64,000 bases of DNA from Streptomyces sp. NBC_01237 (GTDB lineage: Bacteria; Actinomycetota; Actinomycetes; Streptomycetales; Streptomycetaceae): NCBI RefSeq assembly GCF_035917275.1, contig NZ_CP108508.1, positions 1,798,001 through 1,862,000 on the forward strand. The letters run 5' to 3'. The position numbers and the translations under genes were made by a program. Positions within the stretch are counted from its first letter, which is position 1, and the number at the start of each line of letters is the position of its first letter. Below the pieces are notes generated by a model, which was not told the DNA's origin, ran no database searches, and saw nothing but the letters and a program-made list of their open reading frames with translations. Of the stretch, positions 17,028 to 25,327 are shown in pieces.

Positions 17028-20000
17028 TCACACCGTGAGCGGTTCCAGTTCGCGCCGGAACCGGCGCTCGTCACGGGCTATCCGGGTCAGCGGATGGTCG
17101 TCCCCGAGTTGCCGGGACAGCTCCGCGACCACCTCCGCACGCAGTTGCACCGCCTCGTCCTCGCGGCCCAGCGCGTCGAGGGTGACCGCCCTGTTCGAGA
17201 TCATGGCCAGGGTCTCTGGGTGATGTGCCCCCAGGGCCTCCCGCAGCTGCGTGGTCAAGCGCTCCTCGGTCTCCAGCACCAGTGCGAGATTCCCCCGGTC
17301 CGCGGTCGTGCCGGCGAGATTCATCACGCAGAACAGGGTGTTGGGGTGCTCGCGGCCGAACCGCTCCCGCATCGAGGCGACCACCATCGTCAGCACCTTC
17401 TCCGACTGGTCCACCTCCCCGGTGCCCGACAGATAGATGCCGAGATTGTTCTGGGCCGCCAGGGTGTACGGGTGCTTCTCCCCCGGCACCTTCATGTACT
17501 GGTCGACGACCTCCTGGGCGGTGTCCCTGGCCTCGGCCGCCTCGCCCGCCGCGAACAGGTCCGCCGCCAGGTTGAGGTCGCAGGCCAGCGAATCGGGGTT
17601 GGCGATCGTGTACTTCGCCCGGTACCTGGCGCGGGTGGCCACCGTCAGCCGGTGGGCGTCCTCCAGCCGGCCCGCTCTGCGCAGCGACACCGCCAGGCTC
17701 TTCGCGGCGCTGAGCGTGGCGGGGAAACTCCGGCCGAGCGTGTGCTTGAAACTGTCGTACGTGCGGCTGAGCAGCCCCACGGAGTCCTCGTACCGTCCGA
17801 CCTCGCGCAGGTCACGGGCCAGGTTCATCGCGGAGGAGAGACTGTACGGGTGCTCCGGGCCGAGCACGTCGGAGCGCAGGTCGTAGACGTCCTGGTCGAT
17901 CTCGCGCGCCTTGGCGTACTGCCCGACGCTCCGCAGGTTCAGGGCCAGGTTGTTGGCCGCCGCCAGCGTCCTGGGGTGCGAGTCGTGGAAGATCTGGCTG
18001 AATCCGTCGCGGGCGTCGGTCGCCAGCTCGATCGCCTGCGTGTAGTCGCCGAGCAGCCCGAGGTCGATGGCCAGGCTGCTGGTGGTCATGTACGTGTGCG
18101 GGTGCTCCGGGCCCAGTACCTCCCGCTGCCGCTGGAGGGTGAACTCGTCGAGCTCCTTCGCCTCCACGTACCGTCCGCGCGTACGCAGGATGTTGGAGAT
18201 GTGGAAGCAGAGGTAGAGGTACTGGAGATCCCGCTCCCCCAGCGTCTCCAGCCAGGTCTCGCGCAGTTCGCCCCCGAGGGTGGCCGCGGTCCGGACGTCT
18301 CCGCGCTTCCACAGGTAGCGCACCCGGTCGATCAGGAGCCTGCGGGCCTCCGGCTCCTTGCAGTTGCGCGCGTCGGACGGGCCGAGGTGGGGCCAGATGG
18401 TGGCGAAGGTCTGCCAGGTCTCCGGGTTGTCGATCGGCTCGTCGTCGTCGGGCCGCGCGCCCGCCAGGATGCGGTGCACCACATGCCGGGCCTCGCGCTG
18501 CTCCTCCTCGCTGAGCTGGGCCCTGATCACCGCCTGCACCAGGCGGTGCACCTGGATCGAGTTGGACACCTGGTCGACCTTGGCGAGGGCGAACCGGCCG
18601 ATCTCCCGGATGACCCGGCCCAGCACCAGCTTCTCCTGGAGCGAGGAGTCGTACGGCTTCAGCGCCTCGATCATCTCCTTGCTGTAGAGGAGATTCGCGG
18701 AGATCGGCTCGGGAGCGAAGAAGGCACAGAGCTGGAGCAGCCGCACCGCCGCGGGCGAGCGCTCCTTCAGGCGGGCGATGGAGATGTTCCAGGTCGCGGC
18801 CACCGGCTCCGGGTAGCCGGCGGGCTGGTTGAGCGCGAGCACCTGGGGTGCCTGCTGGGCGAGCTGTTCCAGATAGGCGCCGATGGGAGTGGCGGTCTCC
18901 GCGATCCAGGCCGCCGCCTGCTCGACGGCGAGCGGCAGGTCACCGACGGCGGTGGCCACCTGGGCGGCGTCGTCGTCGCCGAGGCCCGGGGCGCGCCGCT
19001 GGAGGTGCTCGATGGACTCCTCCCGCAGGAAGACATCGACGGGCAGCGCGTCACCGTGCTGGGACCAGGTCTGGTTCCTGGAGGTCACCAGGATGTGGCC
19101 GGAGCCGCCCTGCGGGAAGTAGCGGCGGAGCTGTTCCGGGTCGTCGGCGTTGTCGAAGACCAGCAGCCAGCGGTCCGAGGGCACTCCGCGCCGCAGCAGG
19201 TCGACGGCCTCCTGCGAGGCGGCAGCCATGTCCTCGCCGCCCTGGGCACCGAGCCGGACGGCGAGTTCGGCCAGTGAGGCGACCACGTCGTCGGTCTGCT
19301 CGGACGATATCCACCACACCAGGTCGTAGTCGGCCATGAACCGGTGCACGTATTCCAGCGCCACCTGGGTCTTGCCGACGCCGCCGAGTCCGTACAGCGT
19401 CTGCGGCTGCGGCAGGACGACGGCCATGCCGCCGCCGAGCTGGTCGCGCATCCGCTCCAGGACGAGGGAGCGGCCGGTGAATCCGGGGTTGCGCGGGGGC
19501 GCGTTCCAGATCCTCGGCACGGTGCCGGGGAAGCGGGGCCCCGGTGACGTCCCGTCGACCAGCTGCACCGGCCGGTCCAGGGCCCGCATCAGGGCCGAGG
19601 TGGCGTGCACCTCGTCGAGGCGGAAGAGGTCGACGGGGTTGCGGTCGATGTAGGGCGCGCTGAGGCGTACGTCCCCGACCCTGAGGGGCAGCAGCTGGCG
19701 CCTGCCGCCGCCGGGGTCCTCGGCGACCGCTCTGTCCCACACGCCCACCGCGCGCTGTGACTTGAGGTAGGCGCTGGAGAGCAGGACGACGGTCCTGGCC
19801 GCGTTCTCGGCGGTGACGGCGACGGGTTCCTGCGGGCCCCGTTCGGCGGAGACGTCGCGCGGGACGACCCGGAAGCCGGCCCGGGTGAGGACGGATTCGA
19901 TCCAGTCGGCCCACATCCGGTTCTCCGCCACATAGCTGAGGAAGAGGTCGGCGGGCAGTGCGGGCCTGCGCCGGGTGAAGGCGTCGCGGATCCGCAGGCG

Positions 20001-20963
20001 CACCTCTTCACCCACCGGGGGCATGGAGGTGATCTGCCGGTCGGTGAGGACCGTGGTGAGCCGTTCGAAGGCGGAGAGCAGCGAGTTGGTGAGCCCGGCC
20101 TCGTCCCCGAAGGTGGCGAGCGTCTCCTCGTAGGCGTAGTAGGGGCGGTACGGAATCTCCACCGCGCCCCAGTAGGCGGTGAGTTCGTCACCGGACAGGT
20201 CGCGCGGCAGCCGGTCGAACTTGAGCCGGGCGAGTGCGCGTCCGGCGTCGGCCTTCTCCTTCTCGCCCTCGTCGATGCGCATCGGGACGGGGAAGATGGA
20301 GATGGGGCGGCCGGTGTAGCGCTCGGAGATCTGCCGGGCGACGGAGGCCGCGCCGTCGATGGACTGGTCGCTGAGGGTGAAGCAGTCGACGAGCACGTCC
20401 GGGAGGTGGACGGTGCAGATGTCGGCGATGTCGCTGAGCCCGGTACGGCTGTCGATGAGGACGTAGTCGTAGTTGGCCTTCATGTCCTCGCGCAGGGCGT
20501 CGAAGAAGTGGCCGCCGCCGAGCCGGTCGTAGAAGTTGTCCCAGTCGAAGGTGGAGACGGTCGCGGAGTACTCGCGGTTCTGCCGTCCGGCGGAGACGAA
20601 GTCGAGGGTGCCGCCCTGCGGGAATGCCCAGCCCAGCGCCTCGGGGGTGAGGGAGACCGCGTGCGGCTGGATGCGGGCGTAGTCGCGGTGCCAGTCGTCG
20701 GACCGCTGGGCGGGGCTGGTCGCGGCCCACGCGTACTCGGTGATCAGGTCGATCACACCGGTGGTGGCACCGAGGGTGGAGGGGTCGAGGAAGGGGTGGA
20801 AGAACCGGTGGAGACCGGGCGCCTCCAGGTCCCAGTCGACGGCCAGTACCCGTTTGCCGTTGGCGGCGAGGATCCAGGCGGTGTTCGCCAGGGCCATCGT
20901 GCGGCCCGTTCCGCCCTTGTACGAGTAGAAAGTGACGATGCGCCCGTCACGACCGGCTGTCAT
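17028..20963 (-). CDS. fxsT: FxsT: P-loop/TIR/NB-ARC/TPR protein of the FxSxx-COOH system
   Basis: The 1311-residue protein has four blocks. First, residues 1-290 are a MinD/ParA-like ATPase with the deviant Walker A KGGTGRT (16-22) and VDWDLEAPG. Second, a TIR-like block from about 335 (PADLFLSYVAENRMWADWIE) runs to 470. Third, an NB-ARC-type STAND ATPase has GLGGVGKTQ near 525 and LLVFDNADDPEQL. Fourth, from about 900 to the end are tetratricopeptide repeats (recurrent NLA..LRxxGxYxxA units with GPEHPHT/GREHPNT linkers). It starts in an ATGA overlap with fxsC. This matches the tetratricopeptide partner of FxSxx-COOH clusters; STAND proteins usually oligomerise on sensing a ligand. The triggering signal and output are unknown. 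Confidence 0.9.
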   Translation of the reverse strand: MTAGRDGRIVTFYSYKGGTGRTMALANTAWILAANGKRVLAVDWDLEAPGLHRFFHPFLDPSTLGATTGVIDLITEYAWAATSPAQRSDDWHRDYARIQPHAVSLTPEALGWAFPQGGTLDFVSAGRQNREYSATVSTFDWDNFYDRLGGGHFFDALREDMKANYDYVLIDSRTGLSDIADICTVHLPDVLVDCFTLSDQSIDGAASVARQISERYTGRPISIFPVPMRIDEGEKEKADAGRALARLKFDRLPRDLSGDELTAYWGAVEIPYRPYYAYEETLATFGDEAGLTNSLLSAFERLTTVLTDRQITSMPPVGEEVRLRIRDAFTRRRPALPADLFLSYVAENRMWADWIESVLTRAGFRVVPRDVSAERGPQEPVAVTAENAARTVVLLSSAYLKSQRAVGVWDRAVAEDPGGGRRQLLPLRVGDVRLSAPYIDRNPVDLFRLDEVHATSALMRALDRPVQLVDGTSPGPRFPGTVPRIWNAPPRNPGFTGRSLVLERMRDQLGGGMAVVLPQPQTLYGLGGVGKTQVALEYVHRFMADYDLVWWISSEQTDDVVASLAELAVRLGAQGGEDMAAASQEAVDLLRRGVPSDRWLLVFDNADDPEQLRRYFPQGGSGHILVTSRNQTWSQHGDALPVDVFLREESIEHLQRRAPGLGDDDAAQVATAVGDLPLAVEQAAAWIAETATPIGAYLEQLAQQAPQVLALNQPAGYPEPVAATWNISIARLKERSPAAVRLLQLCAFFAPEPISANLLYSKEMIEALKPYDSSLQEKLVLGRVIREIGRFALAKVDQVSNSIQVHRLVQAVIRAQLSEEEQREARHVVHRILAGARPDDDEPIDNPETWQTFATIWPHLGPSDARNCKEPEARRLLIDRVRYLWKRGDVRTAATLGGELRETWLETLGERDLQYLYLCFHISNILRTRGRYVEAKELDEFTLQRQREVLGPEHPHTYMTTSSLAIDLGLLGDYTQAIELATDARDGFSQIFHDSHPRTLAAANNLALNLRSVGQYAKAREIDQDVYDLRSDVLGPEHPYSLSSAMNLARDLREVGRYEDSVGLLSRTYDSFKHTLGRSFPATLSAAKSLAVSLRRAGRLEDAHRLTVATRARYRAKYTIANPDSLACDLNLAADLFAAGEAAEARDTAQEVVDQYMKVPGEKHPYTLAAQNNLGIYLSGTGEVDQSEKVLTMVVASMRERFGREHPNTLFCVMNLAGTTADRGNLALVLETEERLTTQLREALGAHHPETLAMISNRAVTLDALGREDEAVQLRAEVVAELSRQLGDDHPLTRIARDERRFRRELEPLTV

Positions 20964-22276
20964 ACGTCCTCCGCTTGCGTCGCAGGGTCGTTCGGGTCGG
21001 GTAGGAAGCTGGTGTTGCCCATCGGCCCCATCAGTCGCGTCCGTTCGCTGTGTCCTCCACCGGTGGCCGGCGGATAGGCCGTCGCGTGCCGCAGATACTG
21101 CTGGGCGGCCACCTCGACCACCTGGGGCAGGACCTGCCCGAATGCCTCCATGCTCGGCACTCCTTTGGCCGCGGCGCGGCAGAAGGCCCGTCCCTGCCGC
21201 ATTTTCGCCGGCATCGTCTGTTCGAGTTTCTCGGTCAGTTCGGCCTCGGCCGCCCGGCTCTGGTGGTCGTCGCGGTTCCACGGGACGACCATGGTCACCC
21301 AGGGCCGGTTCTCGGCGTCGAAGGCGGCGAGCCGACGCCGCCGGTCCTCGTCCTGGAGGGCCCAGCGGTCGACGAGCAGGATCTCGGGGGTACTGGGCGG
21401 CTGTTTGCCCTCCTGGTGCCCGGACTCCTCGTCGAACGAGGAGATGGCGGCCTGGTAGTTGAGCGAGCGCACCAGCTCCTCGGCGACATAGGCGAGCGGT
21501 CTCGCGGCGGCCGGGTGGTAGGGGTTCCACTCCTGCGGGTTGTCTCCGTAGTAGTCGGAGTTCCGCCCTTCGGGGAGGTCGTGGCGTGTGGGAGCGCAGA
21601 TGGTGATCCGCATCGGGCGGGGGGCGCCCACCCCGCTGCTGGGCGAGCCGAAGGCACTGGGGGCGATGCGGTAGTCGACCGGTCGTCCGGTGTCGATGCG
21701 CACGGTGTCGGCGACGCTGACGATGCGCTTGGCCAGTTCGTAGACGGCCCGTTCGTAGTCCTGGTGGAACAGCCTGAGTTTGATCAGCCCGTAGAGTCCG
21801 TCGCTGACGTAGCGGTCTCCGAAGTCACGGTGATTGAACTGCAACCGCTCGGCCGATCCGGGCAGTTGGCTGGGGGGCACCGGAACCCAGAGCGCCGGTA
21901 CGATCGCTTCGGCCGGCTGGTTCGAGCGGGCCCGGTGATGGATGGCGCGCTGTTCGAACGCGTACCACTCCTTGCCGCACATCTCGCTGGCGAAGTAGCG
22001 CGGTGAGAACAGGGGGACGAACACCCGGCAGGTGGCGAGCACTCCGCCGAGCCGTTCCGACCAGCCCTCACCGGAGCGTATCTCCCGGTCCATGAACCCC
22101 GCGGGCGCGCCCGCGGGAAGATCGGTCATGGCCATCACATGGCCGCACAGATCCTGAAAAAGCCTTTCGACCCACATATCGGGGTCCGTTCCACCGCCGT
22201 ACCCCGGTGTGTGTGCGTAACTCAGAAAGAAGTACGGCCGATGGTCCGCCGCTCGCTGCTGCGTCGATGCGTGCAC
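20960..22276 (-). CDS. fxsC: FxsC: TIR-like protein of the FxSxx-COOH system
   Basis: This 438-residue protein begins with RPYFFLSYAHTPGYGG, a TIR-like fold of about 180 residues. It contains PLFSPRYFASEMCGKEWYAF, where the Glu after CGK occupies the place of the catalytic Glu of NAD-cleaving TIR domains. The C-terminal half (RITICAPTRHDLPEGR, WVTMVVPWNRDD) is the FxsC-specific region. I chose GTG 22276 because AGGACGGGGG lies 4 bases upstream and homologues start close to the TIR motif; an in-frame ATG at 22306 has no clear ribosome site. It is 121 bp after fxsB and coupled to fxsT. Whether it cleaves NAD is unknown. Confidence 0.88.
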   Translation of the reverse strand: MHASTQQRAADHRPYFFLSYAHTPGYGGGTDPDMWVERLFQDLCGHVMAMTDLPAGAPAGFMDREIRSGEGWSERLGGVLATCRVFVPLFSPRYFASEMCGKEWYAFEQRAIHHRARSNQPAEAIVPALWVPVPPSQLPGSAERLQFNHRDFGDRYVSDGLYGLIKLRLFHQDYERAVYELAKRIVSVADTVRIDTGRPVDYRIAPSAFGSPSSGVGAPRPMRITICAPTRHDLPEGRNSDYYGDNPQEWNPYHPAAARPLAYVAEELVRSLNYQAAISSFDEESGHQEGKQPPSTPEILLVDRWALQDEDRRRRLAAFDAENRPWVTMVVPWNRDDHQSRAAEAELTEKLEQTMPAKMRQGRAFCRAAAKGVPSMEAFGQVLPQVVEVAAQQYLRHATAYPPATGGGHSERTRLMGPMGNTSFLPDPNDPATQAEDV

Positions 22277-22397
22277 ACGACCCCCGTCCTGTGTGAGCAC
22301 TCGCATCCGAGGAGTAGGGAAAGAATGCGAGCGAATTCATCATTCCGGAGCAGACCATGCTCCACCCCCCTGGCGTTCGGTCATTGAACGCCGCTTT

Positions 22398-24704
22398 TCA
22401 GTCAACCGTCTCCCAGTTCGGCACATGTTTTTCCTGATCAAGAACAGGCTTGCGACTGTTCCCCCCAGATGTCCCGTGTGTACCGCTGATCTCTTTACGG
22501 ACTACGGCCAGCAGCCGCTTTCCGTCGACGGTCGGTTCGGCAGCTTTTTCGATCATGTCGAGTGCTTCTGGTACGCCCTGGAGGAACTGTGGTGCGAAGA
22601 GGCCGAGTCCCACCCGTTCGAAGGTCTCCGCCAGCAATCGGGAGAAGGGAACGGACTCTTCCCGCCAGGGCAGCCAATGATCCCAGGAACCGTCCGACGC
22701 GTATAGATCCGTGACTTCGGCCAGCGCGCGCAGTTTCGCCCGCCGGAATCCGCCCAGCAGTGCGAGCGCCAGTTCCCGGGCGTCGTTCGCCGTGCCGATT
22801 CCGAGCGCCCCGTAGCCGTGCCGCCCCGCGGCGGCCCCGGCCGCGGCCAGCGGGGTCAGCGTGGTCAGCGTCGCCGCCGCCTCGGCCGCCTGCTCCGGTA
22901 CGGCCTCCTCCAGCAGCGCCCACGCGGCGGCGAGGCGTGCGCCCCAGGCGTCGGCCTCGGCCCGCCCGAGCCGCGGTGCGACGGGGGCGCCGAAGCAGTC
23001 GCGGTACGGGTCGAGATCGTCGAGCACGAAGGCGGGCACCCCGGCCGCCTCCACCCGGCGCACCGGCTGCCAGTGAGTGTTGTCGTCGGCACCGCGCGGG
23101 ACCCGCAGCTCCGGGTGGCCGCCGGGCCCTTCGCCGCGGACCGCGAACCCGTCGCCGGTGGCGCGTACCAGAGCCGTACCCCGGTCCCCCGGCCCGCCGA
23201 TGCGCACGGCGCCCAGGGTGGGCAGGAAGAGCCGGCCGTCCCGGTAGTCCACCGGGACGGTCAGGTCGAGTCCGGCGAGCACGGCGGCGGCGGCCACCGA
23301 CGAGGCCAGCCGCTCCGCGGCCCGCCCGGCGTCGGGCCGCCCGTCGCGCACCCCCTCCAGCGCGTCCAGCAGCCGGCCGCGGGTGAACGGATGGGCCAGC
23401 ACACCGTCCAGTGCGGCGGCGCCCGCCGCCGTCCCCTCGGCCCGCGCCGCCAGTTCCCACGCCCGGTCCCAGCTCTCCCCGCCCCGCCCGCCGAGGTCCT
23501 CGTTGAGCACCGCGAGCAGGGTGCGCGTCAGGTCCTGCTGCGCCGCGAGGAGTTCCTGCGGCTCGGAGACCGCGGGCGACCCGGTGGCCGCCGCCGTGCG
23601 CTCCTCGATGCCCTCCACGAGCGCCTTCAGATCCGCGCAGTAGACCGAGGGGTTGTCGAAGGCGCTGTCGGAGCGGTAGCGGTGGGTGTAGAGCCCGCCG
23701 CCGCACGACCGTACGACGGGGCAGCTCCGGCAGGTGTCGCTGACCCCCGCCAGACCGAGCTGCCGCGCCCGGACGCCGGGGTGGGCGGCCACCTCGTCGA
23801 AGGAGTTCGTGAACACGTCGAATCCGGTGGCCGCGGCCCCCTCGTAGGCGCTCTTGAGGGAGTCGACCTGTTCCAGTTGCCCGTCGGTCTCGACGACGAC
23901 CAGATCGGTGGGGGCCAGTCCGAGGGACTCGGTCAGGCTGGGGCCGCCGCTCAGGCTGGACAGGACCGAGGAGAAGATCCGCACCGGCACCGGCCTGCCC
24001 TGCTCCGTCCAGCGGTCGAAGATCGCGAGGAGCCAGTCGGCGTAGGCGGTGGGTGATCCGTCCGGGCGTGGCGGGGGGTCGTCCCAGGTGGCGTGCGGGA
24101 GGAGGAAGTCGACGAGCGGCGGTTCGAGCTCCGCGAGTGCCTCGTACACCGCGACGGGGTCGTTGTGGATGTCGACGGTGCACAGCAGGCCGAGGTTGAG
24201 ATGGCGGTACCGCTCCTGCTGGAGCAGCTCGACGGCCTTGAGGACCTGCGGGTGGCTGGTGCGTCCGTTCGCGAAGCGGCGGTGCCGGTCGTTCGCCGTA
24301 CGGTCCCCGTCCAGCGAGATCCCGACCTTGACGCCGAACTCGTCGAAGAGGTCGAGGTATCGGGGGCTGAGCTGGACGCCATTGGTGTGAATCCGCAGGT
24401 CCAGCTCAGCGATGCCGTGCATAGCTGAGCCGAGCTCCTCGCAGACACGGCGCAGCCGCGCCGGTCCTGCCAGAAGCGGTTCTCCACCGTGCAGGATCAC
24501 TGAAAGGGAAGAGAGCGCATGAGTCGCCGCATGCTCGGCCAAGCGTCGGGCGGTCCAGGAAATAGCGTCGTCAGAGATTGTTCTCGGGCGGGTACGCCAG
24601 CTCTGATCTGCATGTTCGTAGACATAGCAATGGTCACAGGCGAGATCGCACCGGCTGTGCACCTTGAGCACGATTTCGCGAAAGGGGACCAGGGGTCCTG
24701 TCAT
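22398..24704 (-). CDS. fxsB: FxsB: radical SAM/SPASM peptide maturase fused to a degenerate HExxH-type domain
   Basis: The 768-residue protein starts with VHSRCDLACDHCYVYEHAD, the CxxxCxxC radical SAM site at Cys19/23/26. A TIM-barrel domain follows, then a SPASM region near 325-355 (CRSCPVVRSCGGG plus a later CADL) that holds auxiliary iron-sulfur clusters. Members of this family install three-residue cyclophane crosslinks in precursor peptides. Residues of about 420-740 resemble the peptide-hydroxylase domain often fused or linked to FxsB (LDDLDPYRD, AAWALLEE, AKLRALAEVTDLY, WLPWREE), but the expected HExxH sits as GGFRR near 653, so the metal site seems lost. An in-frame TAG just upstream fixes the earliest start at 24704. 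Both gene ends are visibly less GC-rich than the centre. Confidence 0.92.
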   Translation of the reverse strand: MTGPLVPFREIVLKVHSRCDLACDHCYVYEHADQSWRTRPRTISDDAISWTARRLAEHAATHALSSLSVILHGGEPLLAGPARLRRVCEELGSAMHGIAELDLRIHTNGVQLSPRYLDLFDEFGVKVGISLDGDRTANDRHRRFANGRTSHPQVLKAVELLQQERYRHLNLGLLCTVDIHNDPVAVYEALAELEPPLVDFLLPHATWDDPPPRPDGSPTAYADWLLAIFDRWTEQGRPVPVRIFSSVLSSLSGGPSLTESLGLAPTDLVVVETDGQLEQVDSLKSAYEGAAATGFDVFTNSFDEVAAHPGVRARQLGLAGVSDTCRSCPVVRSCGGGLYTHRYRSDSAFDNPSVYCADLKALVEGIEERTAAATGSPAVSEPQELLAAQQDLTRTLLAVLNEDLGGRGGESWDRAWELAARAEGTAAGAAALDGVLAHPFTRGRLLDALEGVRDGRPDAGRAAERLASSVAAAAVLAGLDLTVPVDYRDGRLFLPTLGAVRIGGPGDRGTALVRATGDGFAVRGEGPGGHPELRVPRGADDNTHWQPVRRVEAAGVPAFVLDDLDPYRDCFGAPVAPRLGRAEADAWGARLAAAWALLEEAVPEQAAEAAATLTTLTPLAAAGAAAGRHGYGALGIGTANDARELALALLGGFRRAKLRALAEVTDLYASDGSWDHWLPWREESVPFSRLLAETFERVGLGLFAPQFLQGVPEALDMIEKAAEPTVDGKRLLAVVRKEISGTHGTSGGNSRKPVLDQEKHVPNWETVD

Positions 24705-24734
24705 TCCCCCAGTCTAGCCACCTGTCGGTCCGGT

Positions 24735-24929
24735 TCAGAGCGCCGAACTGAAGTTCGAAGTACGCGTGTTGCGGCCCGTGGACGCGCCGAATACGCGGCT
24801 GACCTTCCTGGTGGTGTCGACGTCCCGGACGTCGATCTCGGTGAGCGGTGCACGACTCTTCGCATTGGCGAAGGCGGGGGAGGATTCGTAGATCTTCACG
24901 GCCGTCCTTGATGGATTGTTTCCGGACAT
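24735..24929 (-). CDS. fxsA: FxsA: FxSxx-COOH precursor peptide
   Basis: The 64-residue peptide ends in NFSSAL, giving the exact C-terminal signature F-x-S-x-x (FSSAL) at the carboxyl end. This signature defines the precursor of the FxSxx-COOH systems. The leader is polar and Asp/Arg-rich (LTEIDVRDVDTTRKVSRV). The gene lies 30 bp before fxsB in the same direction. Enzymes of the FxsB class join the Phe ring to the side chain two residues on, here Ser, so the predicted ring is F60-S61-S62. The ATG at 24927-24929 has only a weak ribosome site. The mature product and its use are not known. Confidence 0.88.
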   Translation of the reverse strand: MSGNNPSRTAVKIYESSPAFANAKSRAPLTEIDVRDVDTTRKVSRVFGASTGRNTRTSNFSSAL

Positions 24930-25327
24930 TTGAATGCCACCGGTATCTGCATAATTGCAGCGTCCGGCGGCATGACTTTACTCCCATCCGGCCCCTCACA
25001 CACGCTGACCGGCCTGCCATTGACGCCCCGGATCCTCAGGCGGAACATCGTGCGCGCTGGACCGGCCGGGTGAGGTGGGAACCCGCAGGCGGCAGGGGTG
25101 GGAGCGGGTCGGACAGGAGTGACGGGGAACACGGCCCGGCGGGGCCGTGCGCGGACCCGGACGAGGTCCACGCACGGACCGCCGCGGCGCGCAACTCCCG
25201 GATTGCCGGGTGTCCCGGAATCACACCTCCCGGTACCTCGCCCGGCAATGTCCCTCCGCGACCGTCCCGTTGGCCCCGCGAACACTCCCCCGCACCGGTC
25301 CCGTCCGCGAACGGACCCCGGCCGCCC
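24930..25327. other. Intergenic region upstream of fxsA
   Basis: About 400 bp with no gene I can support. It must hold the fxsA promoter. A stretch at 24941-24960 (around CATAATTGCAG) is AT-richer and could contain a -10 element on the reverse strand, but no clear -35 is seen. A reverse ORF from 25285 to 24896 lacks a ribosome site and family features and was rejected. Confidence 0.5.

Noticed and set aside
24896..25285. 129-codon reverse ORF upstream of fxsA
   Set aside because: No ribosome site, overlap with fxsA and no recognisable motif.
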